The notes under the pieces were generated by a model. It made no database searches. It was not told the DNA's origin and saw only the letters and a program-made list of their open reading frames with translations. Below are positions 46,765 to 59,632 of a stretch of 64,000 nucleotides of DNA, piece by piece (position 1 is the stretch's first letter; each line of letters starts with the position of its first letter). The stretch is from Sympetrum striolatum (lineage: Eukaryota > Arthropoda > Insecta > Odonata > Libellulidae): contig OX388351.1 in NCBI GenBank assembly GCA_947579665.1, positions 62,752,939 to 62,816,938 on the forward strand, given 5' to 3'. The position numbers were made by a program, and so were the translations under genes.

Positions 46765-47225
46765 TTCTTAATAAAAAAATTTCCCTTATTAAGGCCGAAA
46801 TTTTAGGCCGGAGCCTTTGAATCAATTTATAATAAAAAAATAAGCCTGATCCAAGCATCGTTTTTCAAGTTATTAAAAAAAGGACATTAAGATGAAAGAT
46901 TTCAATCTGAAATTCAATGATAAATGTAAGGAGGAAAATCCGGAGATTGATGTACATATTTATTTAGAGTATTGCTCTATAGAGGTAGTCCACGAATGAT
47001 CATTATTTTCTCTTAGCTCTAAACAATGTCGGAATTCACGATAGGCTCTTAATATTATATAGTGGTGAAATGTTCGGCGAGGAGGAGATTCTTATACGTT
47101 TTTCATAATTAATCAAAATCCTTTAAATTATGAAATTCCTTGGCTTGGTTGATCTAGCGCTTAAAATGATCGATAGGTAAGATGCTCGTGCTGAACAGTT
47201 CCCCAACCGCTAATTAGGTCGCTAA
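46765..47225. other. AT-rich non-coding stretch
   Basis: Nothing recognised. Confidence 0.55.
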
Positions 47226-47229
47226 AGGA

Positions 47230-47445
47230 GAGCTTGGAATTTCCTCCCCACGCGATCTATCCCCTGATACATTCCTTTAAAACCACTCTTACGGCACACG
47301 AAATTGCCTCGGGACTTATTACTCGAGGTCATTTTTTCCTTCACTTTCACTTTCATCAAACCCTTTCAACTGTTTCTCATACGTTTCCTTCCTTCGCTTG
47401 CATATCTCGATTGACTTTCTCTTTCCTCCATCTCCTTTAAACTCG
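47230..47445. other. Pyrimidine-rich island
   Basis: C/T-rich plus strand (for example TTTTTTCCTTCACTTTCAC and TTTCTCTTTCCTCCATCTCC). The 68-codon frame here is a product of this bias. Confidence 0.5.
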
Positions 47446-47449
47446 TAAA

Positions 47450-48585
47450 ATGAAGGTGACTTTCGAAAATTCTGCCCACTGTATGCTGACTTTTTTCAGT
47501 CAGGTGGTTGTATCTTACCGGAAAGACCAAGCACAAGTAGTTTCCATGGACTAAAAGTGCTGAAGTTCCGAGGGATTAGAGTGATCCGAGAAAGAAGGAA
47601 ATAAAGTAAAAAATATTTTTGTTTAAAATTTTGTCATTTTGATTAAATTAATCAAAAAGAGAATTATATTGGTCAAAGTAATATATTTAATTTCACATGA
47701 AACCGTAAACTAATATTAGCTAGAATTGTCTAATGTTTTCAGATTATGTCAAGAACTGAGATTTCTCCTGAAAAGCTGCAATGAATATCTATTTAACATT
47801 TTTTGGGTACTATTTTTTATTGATCATCGTCAATCACTTATTAAACTGACAAACCTTAATGTCATGCTCAATAAAGAAGGTTTTTACTGAAAAATACACA
47901 TTCCATGCTGTAAAAATGCACGATTAAATTTGGCTTTTGTTCTTTTTACATTAGTTCAATAAATTTTATTTACGAATATTTTCCAGTTATATCGTATAAC
48001 CTTTAACAGTATCCATTTATTCTTATAAATTTCAAATTAGTATTTCTATCAAAGTAAAAAACTGCCTGAAATTGTATCAGATCATTTAAGATGATATCAT
48101 AATAGCAGTGCAAGGGTATTTTCTCATTTTTATGAACAATTATTGCATAAATAAACATGTCTAGAGCTTTAGATTCCATAGATGATTCAGAGATTAAAGA
48201 TAATGAATTAGAATTGAAATTGATTTTTTAAATGTCATCATTGTAAGGCACTAGAGTATAATAGTTGTTTAATTATAAAACATAAATTATTGAATTTATG
48301 CCCTACATATTGAGTTAAATGTAAGTGAATTATGATATTTAAAATCTTCATGAAAAATCTCAGCAACAATTATTAGAAATCTATAAATATTTCAATGAAT
48401 CCAAACACAAGCACCAAAAATTTTCTTTTATCTACGCGTTTGGCTCAGAATTCAGAATTTCATAAGTAGCGTAGAATTTGTCATATATGGAACAGAATCA
48501 AAGGTAACTAAAATACTACACATAGAGATTAATTTGACAAAACTTCTCCCCCAGTTTACCAAGAAAATGTGCATGTTGCAACAGC
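47450..48585. other. AT-rich non-coding stretch
   Basis: Nothing recognised. Confidence 0.55.
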
Positions 48586-48589
48586 GTAA

Positions 48590-49080
48590 CCTCAATGATC
48601 GTGCACAGTAAATCTCCAGGAGCCACAAACCGTTCGCTCCCATTGTGGATACGCATTGCGGCTGTTATTCCCGTCTTTTAAGAGGAGCAGTCTACTTCAT
48701 TCTACTCCGCCTATCTCAAACGTCTGCGCGACTCGCTTTGACGTGTATCGCCGTTTTCTTAACGCCATCTCTCAGCGTATGCACTTTTAGAACTCCTTCG
48801 TTAAAGCATACATTCGAAGCCCTCTCCACTCTAATCTTTGAGGAAAGGTTTACGTATATACAATTCGGTGAACGACGGGAGCACTTCTGGAGAAGCCTCA
48901 GACACTTCCTTTTCTGTTGGAAAAAAGAATAGTCTCCAGCGCGCCAACCTTCTCTCTGGGGACAATTCTTGTCGGAATATTTTCATGCCTCTATAACTTT
49001 GGCGTCCAAGAGATCAATGGGAGCGGCACTACCTGAACGGTTTTATCCACCGCTTATCTCTCTCAACCATTTCACTCCGT
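48590..49080. other. GC-richer block, nature unclear
   Basis: Contains a 95-codon plus-strand frame (48645-48932, beginning MDTHCGCYSRLLRGAVYF) that is Ser/Leu/Thr-rich and not recognised. CpGs are retained (for example CTGCGCGACTCGC). It may be regulatory DNA or an unidentified exon; I favour non-coding. Confidence 0.25.
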
Positions 49081-49089
49081 ACTATTAGT

Positions 49090-50495
49090 ATCTCCTTTCC
49101 TTCAAGATATAATTTTATACTCCTACGTTACTTGAGTACATTGACCTGTTAGTTTCCCTAATTTCAATACACATGCAATTAGACAGTGCTAATTTGGAAA
49201 TTACGGAATTTTCTAATGTAAATAAGCATTTATTGATTATTATATTACCTATATCATATACTTACCGGTATGCATGCATATTTCAATTAAATTTTACCCA
49301 ATATACATTATAATTAAACAATTAATCCCTATCTAATATAAAAAGATAAATATTATCTAATAGTTTTTAAGATCATCAAACGTTAATGTTGTTTTTACTT
49401 CATCTTGTACATATTAGAGTTATTATTTTAATAAGTTACTAGGGTTAGTTGTCGTAAATTTACATTATTTTTTATCGTGGATATTGCACTCAGTATACCA
49501 GGCTTACATACTATCCATCAGCAATTATTGGTCACTACAATCATGTGAAAGCTAAAAGTTAGATGGTTATGTCCCCTAATGAAGTAACTAAATGTTATAA
49601 GTCGTACTAAAGTCAGTTATTTCGTTTGAAAGTGAATTTTAATGCTAATGAAACAGCTTGTCTATGGTTGGAGGTCAATCATGCATACATTTGTTTTACA
49701 TTAGACAATTGTTTTAAATTTGATGACAATTTATTGTAAAATTCAAAATGTTTTCGGTTTCGTTTCAAAAGGTTGCTTATTTCTATTTAGTTATGGTACT
49801 TATCTTTGCTGATACAAATTGTCCAGATTCCACAGATTTCTTTTGGTAAATGGATTAATTTAATTCCTAAAAATAGTATTGATTAATTTAAAGTGATTGC
49901 TTCATAAACAATTTTAAAATATTTACAAGGCCAGCTAAAAACAAATGATGGATTATAGGAATTATTCGATAGAAGGCACCCAAATATTAATATTGCATAT
50001 TAATTTTTAAGAATCGTTAAATATTAAGATTCTTAGATATGGTTAGGCAATAAAAATTCCATACGCATTTTTTGTTGAAATAGTTATTAAGCCGAATGTC
50101 TTCTATGTAAATTTAAAAATCTAACAGTTAGAGTTAAGACTTGAAAATTTCAATTTTTCTTATTTTTGAGCTTTCTCTGATAAATATATTAAGTTTTGCT
50201 CTTACCATTGATTTAAATAAGATGGACCCTTAGTAACTCCGTATAATCAGAAAAGTGCCATGTCTTGACGTTAAACGTCTGAAAATGTTGAAACTTCTTG
50301 GGATCTAAAATTCTGAAACTCTTGGCTGAAAACTTCTTGGCTTATCAACATCTTGAAAAAATTGCTTCAGAATGCAAAATGAAAACGTAGAAGTTCCTAA
50401 AAACCTCCAGAAATTAATTAAGAATAATTACTGAAACGCATAAGCTTTAGAAATATGAGTATAAATAACAGGATTAGTTAAATGAATTCATGAGC
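49090..50495. other. AT-rich non-coding stretch
   Basis: Nothing recognised. Confidence 0.55.
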
Positions 50496-50499
50496 CTTT

Positions 50500-51010
50500 A
50501 AACTTCCCAACTTCTCGCAGATTACCCTTTCGCCCATCTTTATCGGAAAGAATCTAGTTCCGGAGGCAGGGAACCCATTTAATCAGGAGGTCGAACGAAT
50601 TAGCTGCAACAGATGTAAAACTGAACGACCTTCCTCCCGTATTAGCACCCAAGACAAGGGTACGGAGAGGATCGTAATGGATGTCGCAAGTTTTCGCCTT
50701 TAAAACACGTTCCACTTATCTGCTCAGCCGTCTTTTCCTTCCTCGCGAACCTATTCTCCGGCTAAACAAGCTATTACGCTACACTTGCCGCAACACTCGT
50801 GTAAGAAAAGCCTTTTCTGCGACGGAGATATCTCCCGCTCTCTTGGATAAGACGGTTATTTATTGCCCGACGCCCCTTGTTCTTTAAGGAGCGCGCAAAC
50901 TCCGCCCACTCGTAAACGGCGGAGCGGTCACACTTGACAAATACGCGGGACCGACTCAGCAGCGGACTACCAGGGAAATACTTGTAAGTCTCATTGTGCG
51001 TCGTTATTCA
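50500..51010 (+). promoter_or_regulatory. Candidate promoter and first exon
   Basis: GC content rises towards 50880-50960, with GGAGCGCGCAAACTCCGCCC and an inverted CCGCC/GGCGG pair about 50896-50922. This is followed by CGGTCACACTTGAC and then GGACTACCAGG, and ends with a donor-like ACTT|GTAAGT (break after about 50983). This layout (CpG-rich core, short GC-rich stretch, donor site, then AT-rich DNA) fits a transcription start with a short non-coding first exon. No TATA box or clear DPE was found, and the 68-codon frame 50681-50887 has no motif. Confidence 0.3.
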
Positions 51011-51019
51011 TCTCACTTC

Positions 51020-52295
51020 CGCACAAACGATACTCCCTAGTTCATCTTTGAATCCCTAGAAATCGACCACAAATCATCATTCATAGGGTTTTGAAGAATT
51101 AGCTTCAACGTACTTACAATTATTACACGTTTAACTTTAAGTTAGTTAATTTTTCTTTTAAATCTCTTGATCATATAGTTTTCGGCACCAGTGCAGAGTT
51201 AAGGACGAAAATTCGCAAATTGCCACTCTTTAAAAACGTTTAATGACAAACTCAAAAGATAAAACTTGGACAGACTACAAAAATAGAATGTCACTATTTG
51301 TGGGATTTGTTCAAATTTTACCTCTTGACTTTTTAATAATAAGTTTTTATGTGAAATTCCACCAAGTAACGTTTATCAATATTTATTTTACTCATACCTT
51401 TCTCCTGTTTCCTTAACTCAATTGTTAATAACTTATAAGTATAGCCTGTCCAACACGTGAATTCAAAGAATTTCGAAATTTTCGAGCTGTAAACATTTCA
51501 TGACAGACACTAACAAGCAAATCTAATTAAGTTTATTTTTCTATGAAGTCATCATATATTCTAACAGTAGTCGATAAAGCAAGAAACGCTAATGGTTAAA
51601 GATATGTAAATACTCAACACATTCATGTATTTCGTTAACTCAGCATTATTTATATAACTAAGAGAAGCTTGTTCAAACTCATCAATTCAAGAAATTTCTT
51701 AATTGTTTTCATTATTTGTATATGGTAAATTATTAATTATTGGGATTGGATAGAAAATAGAAGAATAGAAAATATGTGCATCAAATACAATTCAGCTATG
51801 ATAAAATAATCTATTGTTAAGATAATAATCGTAGTAAGTAAGCTTATGAGTACTAAAATTTCAATCAGATTTTAAAACACCGAATCTTCTGCAACATTTT
51901 AAATGCTAACCCACTTATTTATTTGTGGCTTTTTGCGGAGCAAAATCGAGTTAACTAAATTTACAACTTGGAAATTTGGGAAATATTAGCCAACATGTGT
52001 CTATTTTTAGCTAGTAAAAACATAAATACATATTTGATAAGTTAGAAATTTCCTAGTTCAATGGAATCACTCAAAATGTTTTATGTTTGGGAGTAATCTG
52101 ACTCGGTTTAATGTTGTTAATCCTTTAATCCCTCAACAGTGAGATTGTTAAAACTATACTAAAAGTATATCTTAGTTTACTTAGCTCATTAAAAATATAG
52201 CAAACAATAGCTACGAGAAAAAATAAACGTAGCTTTTGCTCCCATTTTGGCGGAAAAGTATTACATACAAAAAAACTAGCACTGAGCGAAAAAGG
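51020..52295. other. AT-rich non-coding stretch
   Basis: If the upstream promoter is real, this would be its first intron. No sequence feature recognised. Confidence 0.5.
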
Positions 52296-52299
52296 GATG

Positions 52300-52690
52300 A
52301 TTATTTATATCCGCGGAATCTGTTGATTGAGATTGCGGTCCTCAGTGATTTTCATGGCTTAAATTGATTAGCGCGGTCATCCATCATTTTCGGCTCCGGC
52401 ATTATTTACATCTCCCGATTCACGCACTTCCGGCTACCCGACTCATATTAGAACTATTTGTCACCCGGTCTCAATCGAAATGAAAATTTATCGCGTCATC
52501 GTTAAAATTAATAATTGCAATCGCGTGAAACGGGGAATCGAGCCGCTTAAGATGGATGTATTTTGATATTAATGGGCCTTTTTTATTAATCAGAGTGAAA
52601 AAATGTGATGATATCAGCGCGACTTTCACCGCCGTTAATCACGGTCGCCATAAATCCCGTAAGCAGCTGAGAGTGTTGTATACTTAATTT
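52300..52690. promoter_or_regulatory. Candidate conserved non-coding element / enhancer
   Basis: A CpG-retaining block dense in homeodomain- and Hox-type cores: GATTAGCGCGG, GGCATTATTTACATC, AAATTAATAATTGCAATCGC, TTTTATTAATCAG, CCGTTAATCACGG (near 52634) and CCATAAATCC. No open frame above 60 codons is present, which argues against coding. It is the strongest enhancer-like block in the window. The call rests on site density only. Confidence 0.4.
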
Positions 52691-52699
52691 TATTCCGAA

Positions 52700-55600
52700 A
52701 ATTTAATGAATACGAAATAAAATAATTTTTCCGAATTTCGCCACCCACTGGATCTAGGGATTATTTCCATCGATACTGGCTCAAAATCGTGTATTTCAAA
52801 AAGTTTATTATTTTATTTTCCTCCTTTTTCATTGCAGACATATTTCGTCGCTATGCAAAGAAGTTTCGTAAACTTTGAATTTGATACCAGGAGAATAATT
52901 AGTTGATCTTTCATCAAAATCACTTTTCAGTGAAGGAAAAAAATGTCTGTACTACAAATATTGCTCTTTATGAGTTACATAAGTCATGCCAGTTACGAAG
53001 CTCTATTGCTCCAAATAATTGGTATCATGTGAAATCCATCCACCGTTTTTTTAGCCATTGCACCTGTATATACCTATACCAGCTCACATATATATACTTT
53101 ATTTTAGCTATCATTTGGTTTGCGATGGTAAATTGAAATGTGTTCAAGTTGATGGCCAATTAAGGATGTAAAACCTGTTAACAATTCATTGTCTTTTGAT
53201 TATATTATAGGTTAAATCTTTATCTGTTGATTTTAGTATATTTCATTACATAGGAAAACTACATTCTTAATGAAATCTTTGTGGAGAATAAAAATATAAA
53301 GAGTATAACTAAATATGAGGCTCAATATATCTGGATATATTGAGAATGGCATGCAATAACTATGTAATATTACTGATTGTTTCAAATTATGTCAAAAAAT
53401 TCAGTGAATTGAAGATAGTTCAGTTGCAGAATTTCTCAGAATATGTATACTATTGCAAAGAATTGGCCGCCATGCTACCTTGATTACTACACTTAAATTG
53501 CAGTCATTAGTTAAACATTGGTTTTAAAGTTGATATGAACTCATTTCGTATTCATCACTGACCATATCAATTCGTGCATCTGTAGGAGTGACAATTGGTC
53601 CAGCAAAAAAAACGGTGAATTTATTTATAATCTATTCAATATTCAACGAAATTCATGATTCTTTGTATAGCTAAAAAGCTAATTGCGTAAGAGCATGTGT
53701 TATGTAAAAGAGTTATTATGCTAATTGTGTTGCTTGCGTTCAATGGTAGCTTTGAATCTTTTTTAATTCATAAATTGATGCATTATCATAACTCATCAAT
53801 GCCTCATTTTCATTTGAATCAATTGTAGTATCTAGTGCGAAGATTCCGCAATGAATTATGTATGATTTAACTGTAAATTACCCATCAATCCATAAACTAA
53901 AGTTCCTTCTGCGATATCATGACGAATAGAATATTTTTAATTTGTCTTTTGATTAGAGAAAATTTTATATTTTCTTTGCATTTATCCGTCTTGTTTATGG
54001 CTGTGTTGACAAAAATTTCACTGAAGTATTAGAGACTCTAAAGAATGGTATGGATAAAGGTTTCTCCTTATGGAAGACTAAGAAAAGTATTGCTTGTACA
54101 CCAATAGTGCTTTTATTACGAAAACAAGTTCCACTATTAGAATTCTGACTTGGAAATGTAAGCTATCTCACTTTTCATTATACTCAATTATACTCATTAC
54201 AAGCCTCATTCCTTTCTATATCCTCTTGGTAGCAATTCCCAGAGAGGTTAAGGTTCCGTCCTTTACAATTATCACTTTGTAGATAAATGGTAACTTATTT
54301 GAAAATAATAATGGTTGAATTACATATCTTGAGGACTAAAAAAGTTCATTCTAATATAATTTAGAACAGCTCAGTACTTAAATGATTTTGTTAACATCAT
54401 GCAGTAATTTTACTATTTACTTGGCTTTATTTTTAAAACAAATTAGTTTTACATTTTGGGTCAAATGTTCCATTATTGGCAAGAATTTTCGAGCTTCGAG
54501 TTCGAGCTTTATGAACTTTATCCCGATATATGACTTTCGAGTTGGTGATATCTTTTCGAGCTCCGTATAAATTTTAATTTCAATGTAGCGGCGAATAAGG
54601 GAGAAGTAGGGCAAAGGGTTAATCAATCTTAGCGAAACTTAAAATTCAAATTAATTCTTCGACGCTCCGAATATCTCGGAAATTTTGGACGAAATCTGAA
54701 ACGGTGTTCGAGAATTAAGGTTAGTTATGTGACATAAGTTTCTAGTTTGCCACATTTTTTAAGAATAAACAGAAACTTCTGGGAAACCACTTGAATATCA
54801 AATGCATTATTAATTAGCACTTTACGTTGTTTACTTTTTTATTTAACATTTTGCTGCAAGCATAAAAACAAGACGTTTTTATTATCTACCCTTTTTAGTA
54901 ATGATATATGACCCGCCTGGTAATTAGATGACAAGGTTTTACAAGTTTCCTTTGCTTTAATAAGAAAAGTAGTTCTAGAAATATGTAGCTTGAAATTTCA
55001 AAATAAAGATTGCATTGGGTAAATTATAGAATGAGTATACGTGCATTAATAAATGAATATATATCAATCATAGATATCACCTTACCAGGAGAATTACAAG
55101 GGAGAAAAAACCTTCTTTGGAGAGAGTTAGGATTGAAACGAAAAATTGTTTTAGTTTGGAAAGTACTTATCATCTTAAGGTGCACTTTCCATTGCATTTA
55201 AATTATTCTTACATTGTAAAATTTTAATATTATACCATGCAAAGTAATCTGAGATGAAAGCGCTGAAATAAAATCCTTGAGAAAATAAAAGAGACTGCTT
55301 GAGTTGACCTTACTTTTACTGTCCTATTTTTCCCTTGAAAAACGGTTTTATATCGGAATTTTCACGTGTAAAGCAATAAATGGCAGTGCTCTTGAATTAG
55401 TATTTGAGTTTATTTACCAAGTCGGTTAATTTGAAACTTTGAAGTAGTGCATAACAATATGCTTGAATTCTATGTAGTAAACAGTTAAAGTAAGAGAAGT
55501 TCAAGAAATTTTCAGGCAATATGTATTTGTATTACAATACGTTAAAATATACTAGATAAGTGTTTTCGACATATTTCTTCGTAAAAAGTTATAAAATTTC

Positions 55601-56430
55601 AGAATTGGACCAAAATTAATCTTAATTTTACAGCGGTGCCTCGGCATCCAATTCTAATTTTATTTTTTAACATTAATGGATCTTCTTCAGTCCGCACCCG
55701 TCTGTCGAAATTGAGCTCTTTGAATATAATGGAAATTTGAATAATGCATGGGCCACTTTATAAAAATTCGTACTAAATCCAAGCGATAAAACGATATTGA
55801 TGCATACAATTTAATCTGAACAGACTAAAAATAGCAGGAAACTATTTTATATATTTTAGACATATTCAATGTATCAAATTTATGCAATTTTCTTTATTAG
55901 GGCTCCATAAATATAATGTATGTAATAAAAATAATTTCATGCTAATATAAAAGAATTAAGCATACGTTTATTTAGATAAACGTCCATTTAACTAAATATA
56001 TCTAGATAAATGGTCGTTTTATCTCAGTGAGGATAGCCAGAATTTCAAAATCACCGGAAGTCACTTTAAAGCATTTCAAGTTTCCCACTAAATCTTTTTT
56101 TCTACCTCTGGCAATCAGAATTAATGAGCTATTTATAAGGATAACTCATCTCCAGAGATGCAAAATCGGGATTCTAATGCAGTGACTAGTTATCAATTTC
56201 AACATTTGTTCCAATGAGATATCGGTTTAAGAGCTAAGTAATCCATTTATACTAGTAAAATATCCTCAGATATAACGACAATGTAATATAAATTATTTTT
56301 CAGATAACTTTATTAGGGTAATAGTTTTTATAAACACTTGCTGAATACGTAATTCGCTGGTTCTATCAAATAAATTGCAGATGTTACAGTAATTTTCACC
56401 AGCAAAAATGTGTATATGTTTTGCATAAAG
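52700..56430. other. AT-rich non-coding stretch
   Basis: Contains a TTCGAG/GAGCTT-rich patch at 54485-54560 with repeated short words. All frames are short and motif-free. Confidence 0.55.
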
Positions 56431-56499
56431 TTGTTTGCGTAAAGTTGCAGCACAAATCGTTTATTTAGTGTGTGAGTCGGTCTCTAAATCGAGAAATTT

Positions 56500-56622
56500 A
56501 TCTCCAAGGGACCAAATATTCTTTATTCCTTATTTTGTATATCAAATTGTATATTTTCTGTATTTTGTTTTTTGTACAAGGAATGAAAATAATTCTAATT
56601 CTAATTCTAAATTCCAATATTA
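56500..56622 (+). mobile_element. Possible 3' end of a LINE
   Basis: TGTATTTTGTTTTTTGTACA is followed by AGGAATGAAAATAATTC and a (TAATTC)n-type tail (about 56587-56612). An AT-rich 3' UTR with GTAC-AATGAAA and a short simple-repeat tail is common in CR1/Jockey-type elements. No RT coding sequence is visible upstream, so it would be a heavily 5'-truncated copy. No target duplication was identified. Confidence 0.35.
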
Positions 56623-56798
56623 ACTCTTTTAACGTCCGTTCGAATTAAATAAATTAGACACTAGTGATTTGATTAATTTAAACATTTTATTTTGTAAGTT
56701 TTATTATTTTAAAAAGGATAAAGCGAACTAAAGATAACACACTCCATCAGGAAATATCCGAAAGAACTAATGCACTCAATGTGGTTCTCTAAGTTTGA

Positions 56799-57143
56799 AT
56801 GTTCGTTAATTTCAAGCTGAGGCACTGTGAAATATCGGCAGGTCAGCGAAAAAATCTCCAATGTTTAATGAACGTGAAAGTTTTCTCGTTTATGAATCAC
56901 ATGGTTGGAGAGCACGTTTCTAATACAACAGCAGCTGGTTGGAGTGACTTGGAAATGCCGTTTGACCAATACATCTGGCCAACTTTCACTCCGTGGTTAC
57001 TCTCATCAATTTTAGATTTCAGTTCACTTCAAAGCATGGGCAAAGATTTCATTTTCATTATTCATATACCCGTAGTTGGGATTTTTGTTCCAAACATATC
57101 ACCCGAAACGGAAATCAAGTTAAGTATTCAAACTCCAGCGTGA
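56799..57143 (+). CDS. Unrecognised 114-codon open frame
   Basis: The ATG at 56799 is directly preceded by an in-frame TGA, so the frame is bounded. Composition is even, with hydrophobic patches (FIFIIHIPVVGIFVPNI near the C-terminus) and an aromatic block (YIWPTFTPWLLSSILDF). There is no signal peptide and no recognised domain. The DNA is less AT-rich than its flanks and not purine-biased. It could be an orphan single-exon gene, an exon in a larger gene, or chance. Confidence 0.22.
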   Translation: MFVNFKLRHCEISAGQRKNLQCLMNVKVFSFMNHMVGEHVSNTTAAGWSDLEMPFDQYIWPTFTPWLLSSILDFSSLQSMGKDFIFIIHIPVVGIFVPNISPETEIKLSIQTPA

Positions 57144-57390
57144 AGTAACACTTGAAGCCGATTAACGGCTAATTAATTTATTGTCTTATTTACCATCTTT
57201 GAAAATTTTGGCGGGAATGGAATACGCAGCGCATTTTTCTGGTATATTGTTCCATAACTTTTAACGTAAAAGAAACGGGATTATTCAGTAAATGAAAATA
57301 ACGCGGTTTCATAGATTTCACGATTCTGCTATTTTATAAGTTGCCTCAATGAGATGAAATTAAGGATATGGAGGCAGAAAAATATACTTA

Positions 57391-57440
57391 TAATAAACTC
57401 TATCGTATTTGGCCGAACTTCGTGGAAGGACATTCTGAAG
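57391..57440. repeat. Dispersed short repeat, copy B
   Basis: Matches 33290-33350 over about 50 bases: both share the order TCTAT-GTATT-GGCCG, CTT-GTGGAA-GACATT and a trailing A/T-rich end. Confidence 0.55.
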
Positions 57441-57589
57441 TTATAAAGTAAAAAATAAATCCATATAATCGGAAATAAAATCCTATAGTGTGGAAGTTTA
57501 CGGTGTTTTACTTTATAACTTGTACTAATAATGCTAATATTTATTATTCCTGGATTCAAACACCGACAGGTAAACTTATAATTCAATAA

Positions 57590-58475
57590 AAATAGATTTA
57601 ATGATTAGTATTTATATTCCCCGACACCCTTTAATTATTGCTTTCGAATTGCATGTATTGATTTGTGTCTTCTTACTGGAAACATTACCTTTCCGTGTCT
57701 TTTTAATGATTCATCAGATCATTTTATTTTTTTACGCAGATATTAGTGAATATTTAAGGATTTAATCTCAAAATATTTCATTTTATGTTTGATATCAAAA
57801 GTTTGCTCGGAGAGATACATGTTCCCAACAATGAGGAATTTTCATATAAACCGCTTCAGTACAAAAGCATCCAATACTTGATAGGGATACAACAGGTTTT
57901 CTCACTTTTCTCTAAAACTGAGATTTGTCTAACTACGTCTATATTTTCTCTGATACTAAATGGAATATGGTTACATTACAAAGGATGTTGCTCAAGTTAT
58001 TCCATTTTGGTTAAAATAATATACGATTATTGCTAGATATTTATAACTACATATACCAGTATGAGCTATCTGTTTCTGTTATACGCATTTCATTATTTAA
58101 TATCACTTTGATCTTATGATAGCCAAAGATGGCCAAAAGCCTTCAAAATTAGAATTATATTGTAGAACATACAAAGTTTTATTTCTTCAATATCTTAGTT
58201 GTGACGTTTCACGAAGTATAGCCGTTATATATTAAGTTTGATTCTAGTAATTTTTTGAAATACTAGTTATTGGAATATTTTATTTGTTCTAATATATAAC
58301 ACATTAAATTTATAAGTTTTATGAAACTTTTTATGTATATTAGAAGTACTCTATGAAGAAAAAACGAAAAATTTTAAGGTAAACCATCAAATAATATGTA
58401 TACTTAGACACTCCAGTTTTACCATGGGGATTCAACGAATTCAAATTGAAATAAAATCCTAATGATAAGGCAAAT
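57590..58475. other. AT-rich non-coding stretch
   Basis: An 83-codon frame (57785-58036) has no motif. Nothing else recognised. Confidence 0.5.
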
Positions 58476-58479
58476 CCCC

Positions 58480-58760
58480 TCCGTTGACTAATTCTCTTAA
58501 GGAATAGACCCAAGCAAAAGGTCCTCCATTACGAACTTTGTCCGAAATCCCTCTCCGTTAGGACAGAAATAAGACGACACATCTAGGGAATGCTTCGAGA
58601 TCCGTCTCGCGGAATAGAATTAAAGGGCTCATGCTAATAAGATCTTCGAAGGGAAAAAACGGCAAATCCTACTCGGATTACGTTTCCGCCTTTTCTTCTT
58701 CCTCAGGCGCATTAAAGAGAGTCATTTAGTTGGAGAAAAATCTCGCAAGGGCAATCAGCA
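58480..58760. other. GC-richer block, nature unclear
   Basis: Contains AGATCCGTCTCGCGGAATAG and related sequence with no open frame. Possibly regulatory. Confidence 0.3.
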
Positions 58761-58769
58761 TAAATTGCT

Positions 58770-59630
58770 TCCAACCTTTATTAATATTTCCTTAACGAAA
58801 GGAAAAGCTTTTTATTTTATGCTGGAAATGAGTAGTAGAGGAATAACTGAAATTTATTACCCATTATGCCCGAAGGTTATTTTTCGATAGTGCATGAATC
58901 TTAGAAGCTGAGGGAAAATATTTGCTATTTTATCACCATAGTATTAGTAATTGTTTCAAGGTTTGATGTAGCAATTGGCATCTTGGTAACAATTCGTGGT
59001 GCCTTTTGATGTCATGGTTTACGCTTTAACTTAGCACTTAAAGGAGACCTCTTCAGTCCGGTTCCCACCAAAAGTGACCACCACCAGTGGCTGCCACACC
59101 TCAGAGCATTGCCGTATGCTCTTTCTTCACACCAGCATGGCATGAGCAAAAGGTTTTACATTAGGACAATAAGGAAGGACGAGGCAAAAATGTGGTTGAA
59201 AGAACTTGAAAGGAAAGCAACAGTAACGGCTATGCTAGTCGTATAATCTGACATTCTCAAATTAGCGTAAACAACTGTATGCATGCGTAATATTAAGTGA
59301 TTTGAATGGCGAATACACCACATATAATTTGTGCTATATCCCATGCTCTGTGCTCAACAAGTAAACTTATGAACCGCTGATCTTTGCTGCTTGATGAATT
59401 CCTACTTAGAAATAAGTTTCTGTCATCCAATAGCTGTCTGAGCAACTCATTGGTGGATTTTTTTTTCTCATCGTTGTATGGCTCTGTTTTTCGTTACGTA
59501 ATTGTTCATAGTATTACCTTACTTAAATCTTTTTCTTAATATTTTCTCTTTCTTCAAGCCTATCATATTAGTATTGGTCTCCACAGGGGTAGTGGTAATC
59601 GAGGTAGTTTAGGAAATCCACTGATTGTAA
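58770..59630. other. Non-coding stretch
   Basis: Nothing recognised. 59040-59150 is less AT-rich and C-rich, with no frame. Confidence 0.5.
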
Positions 59631-59632
59631 AG

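Noticed and set aside
48645..48932. 95-codon plus-strand frame as a gene
   Set aside because: No domain, Ser/Thr/Leu bias and no supporting splice or promoter signals. Kept only as a GC-richer block.
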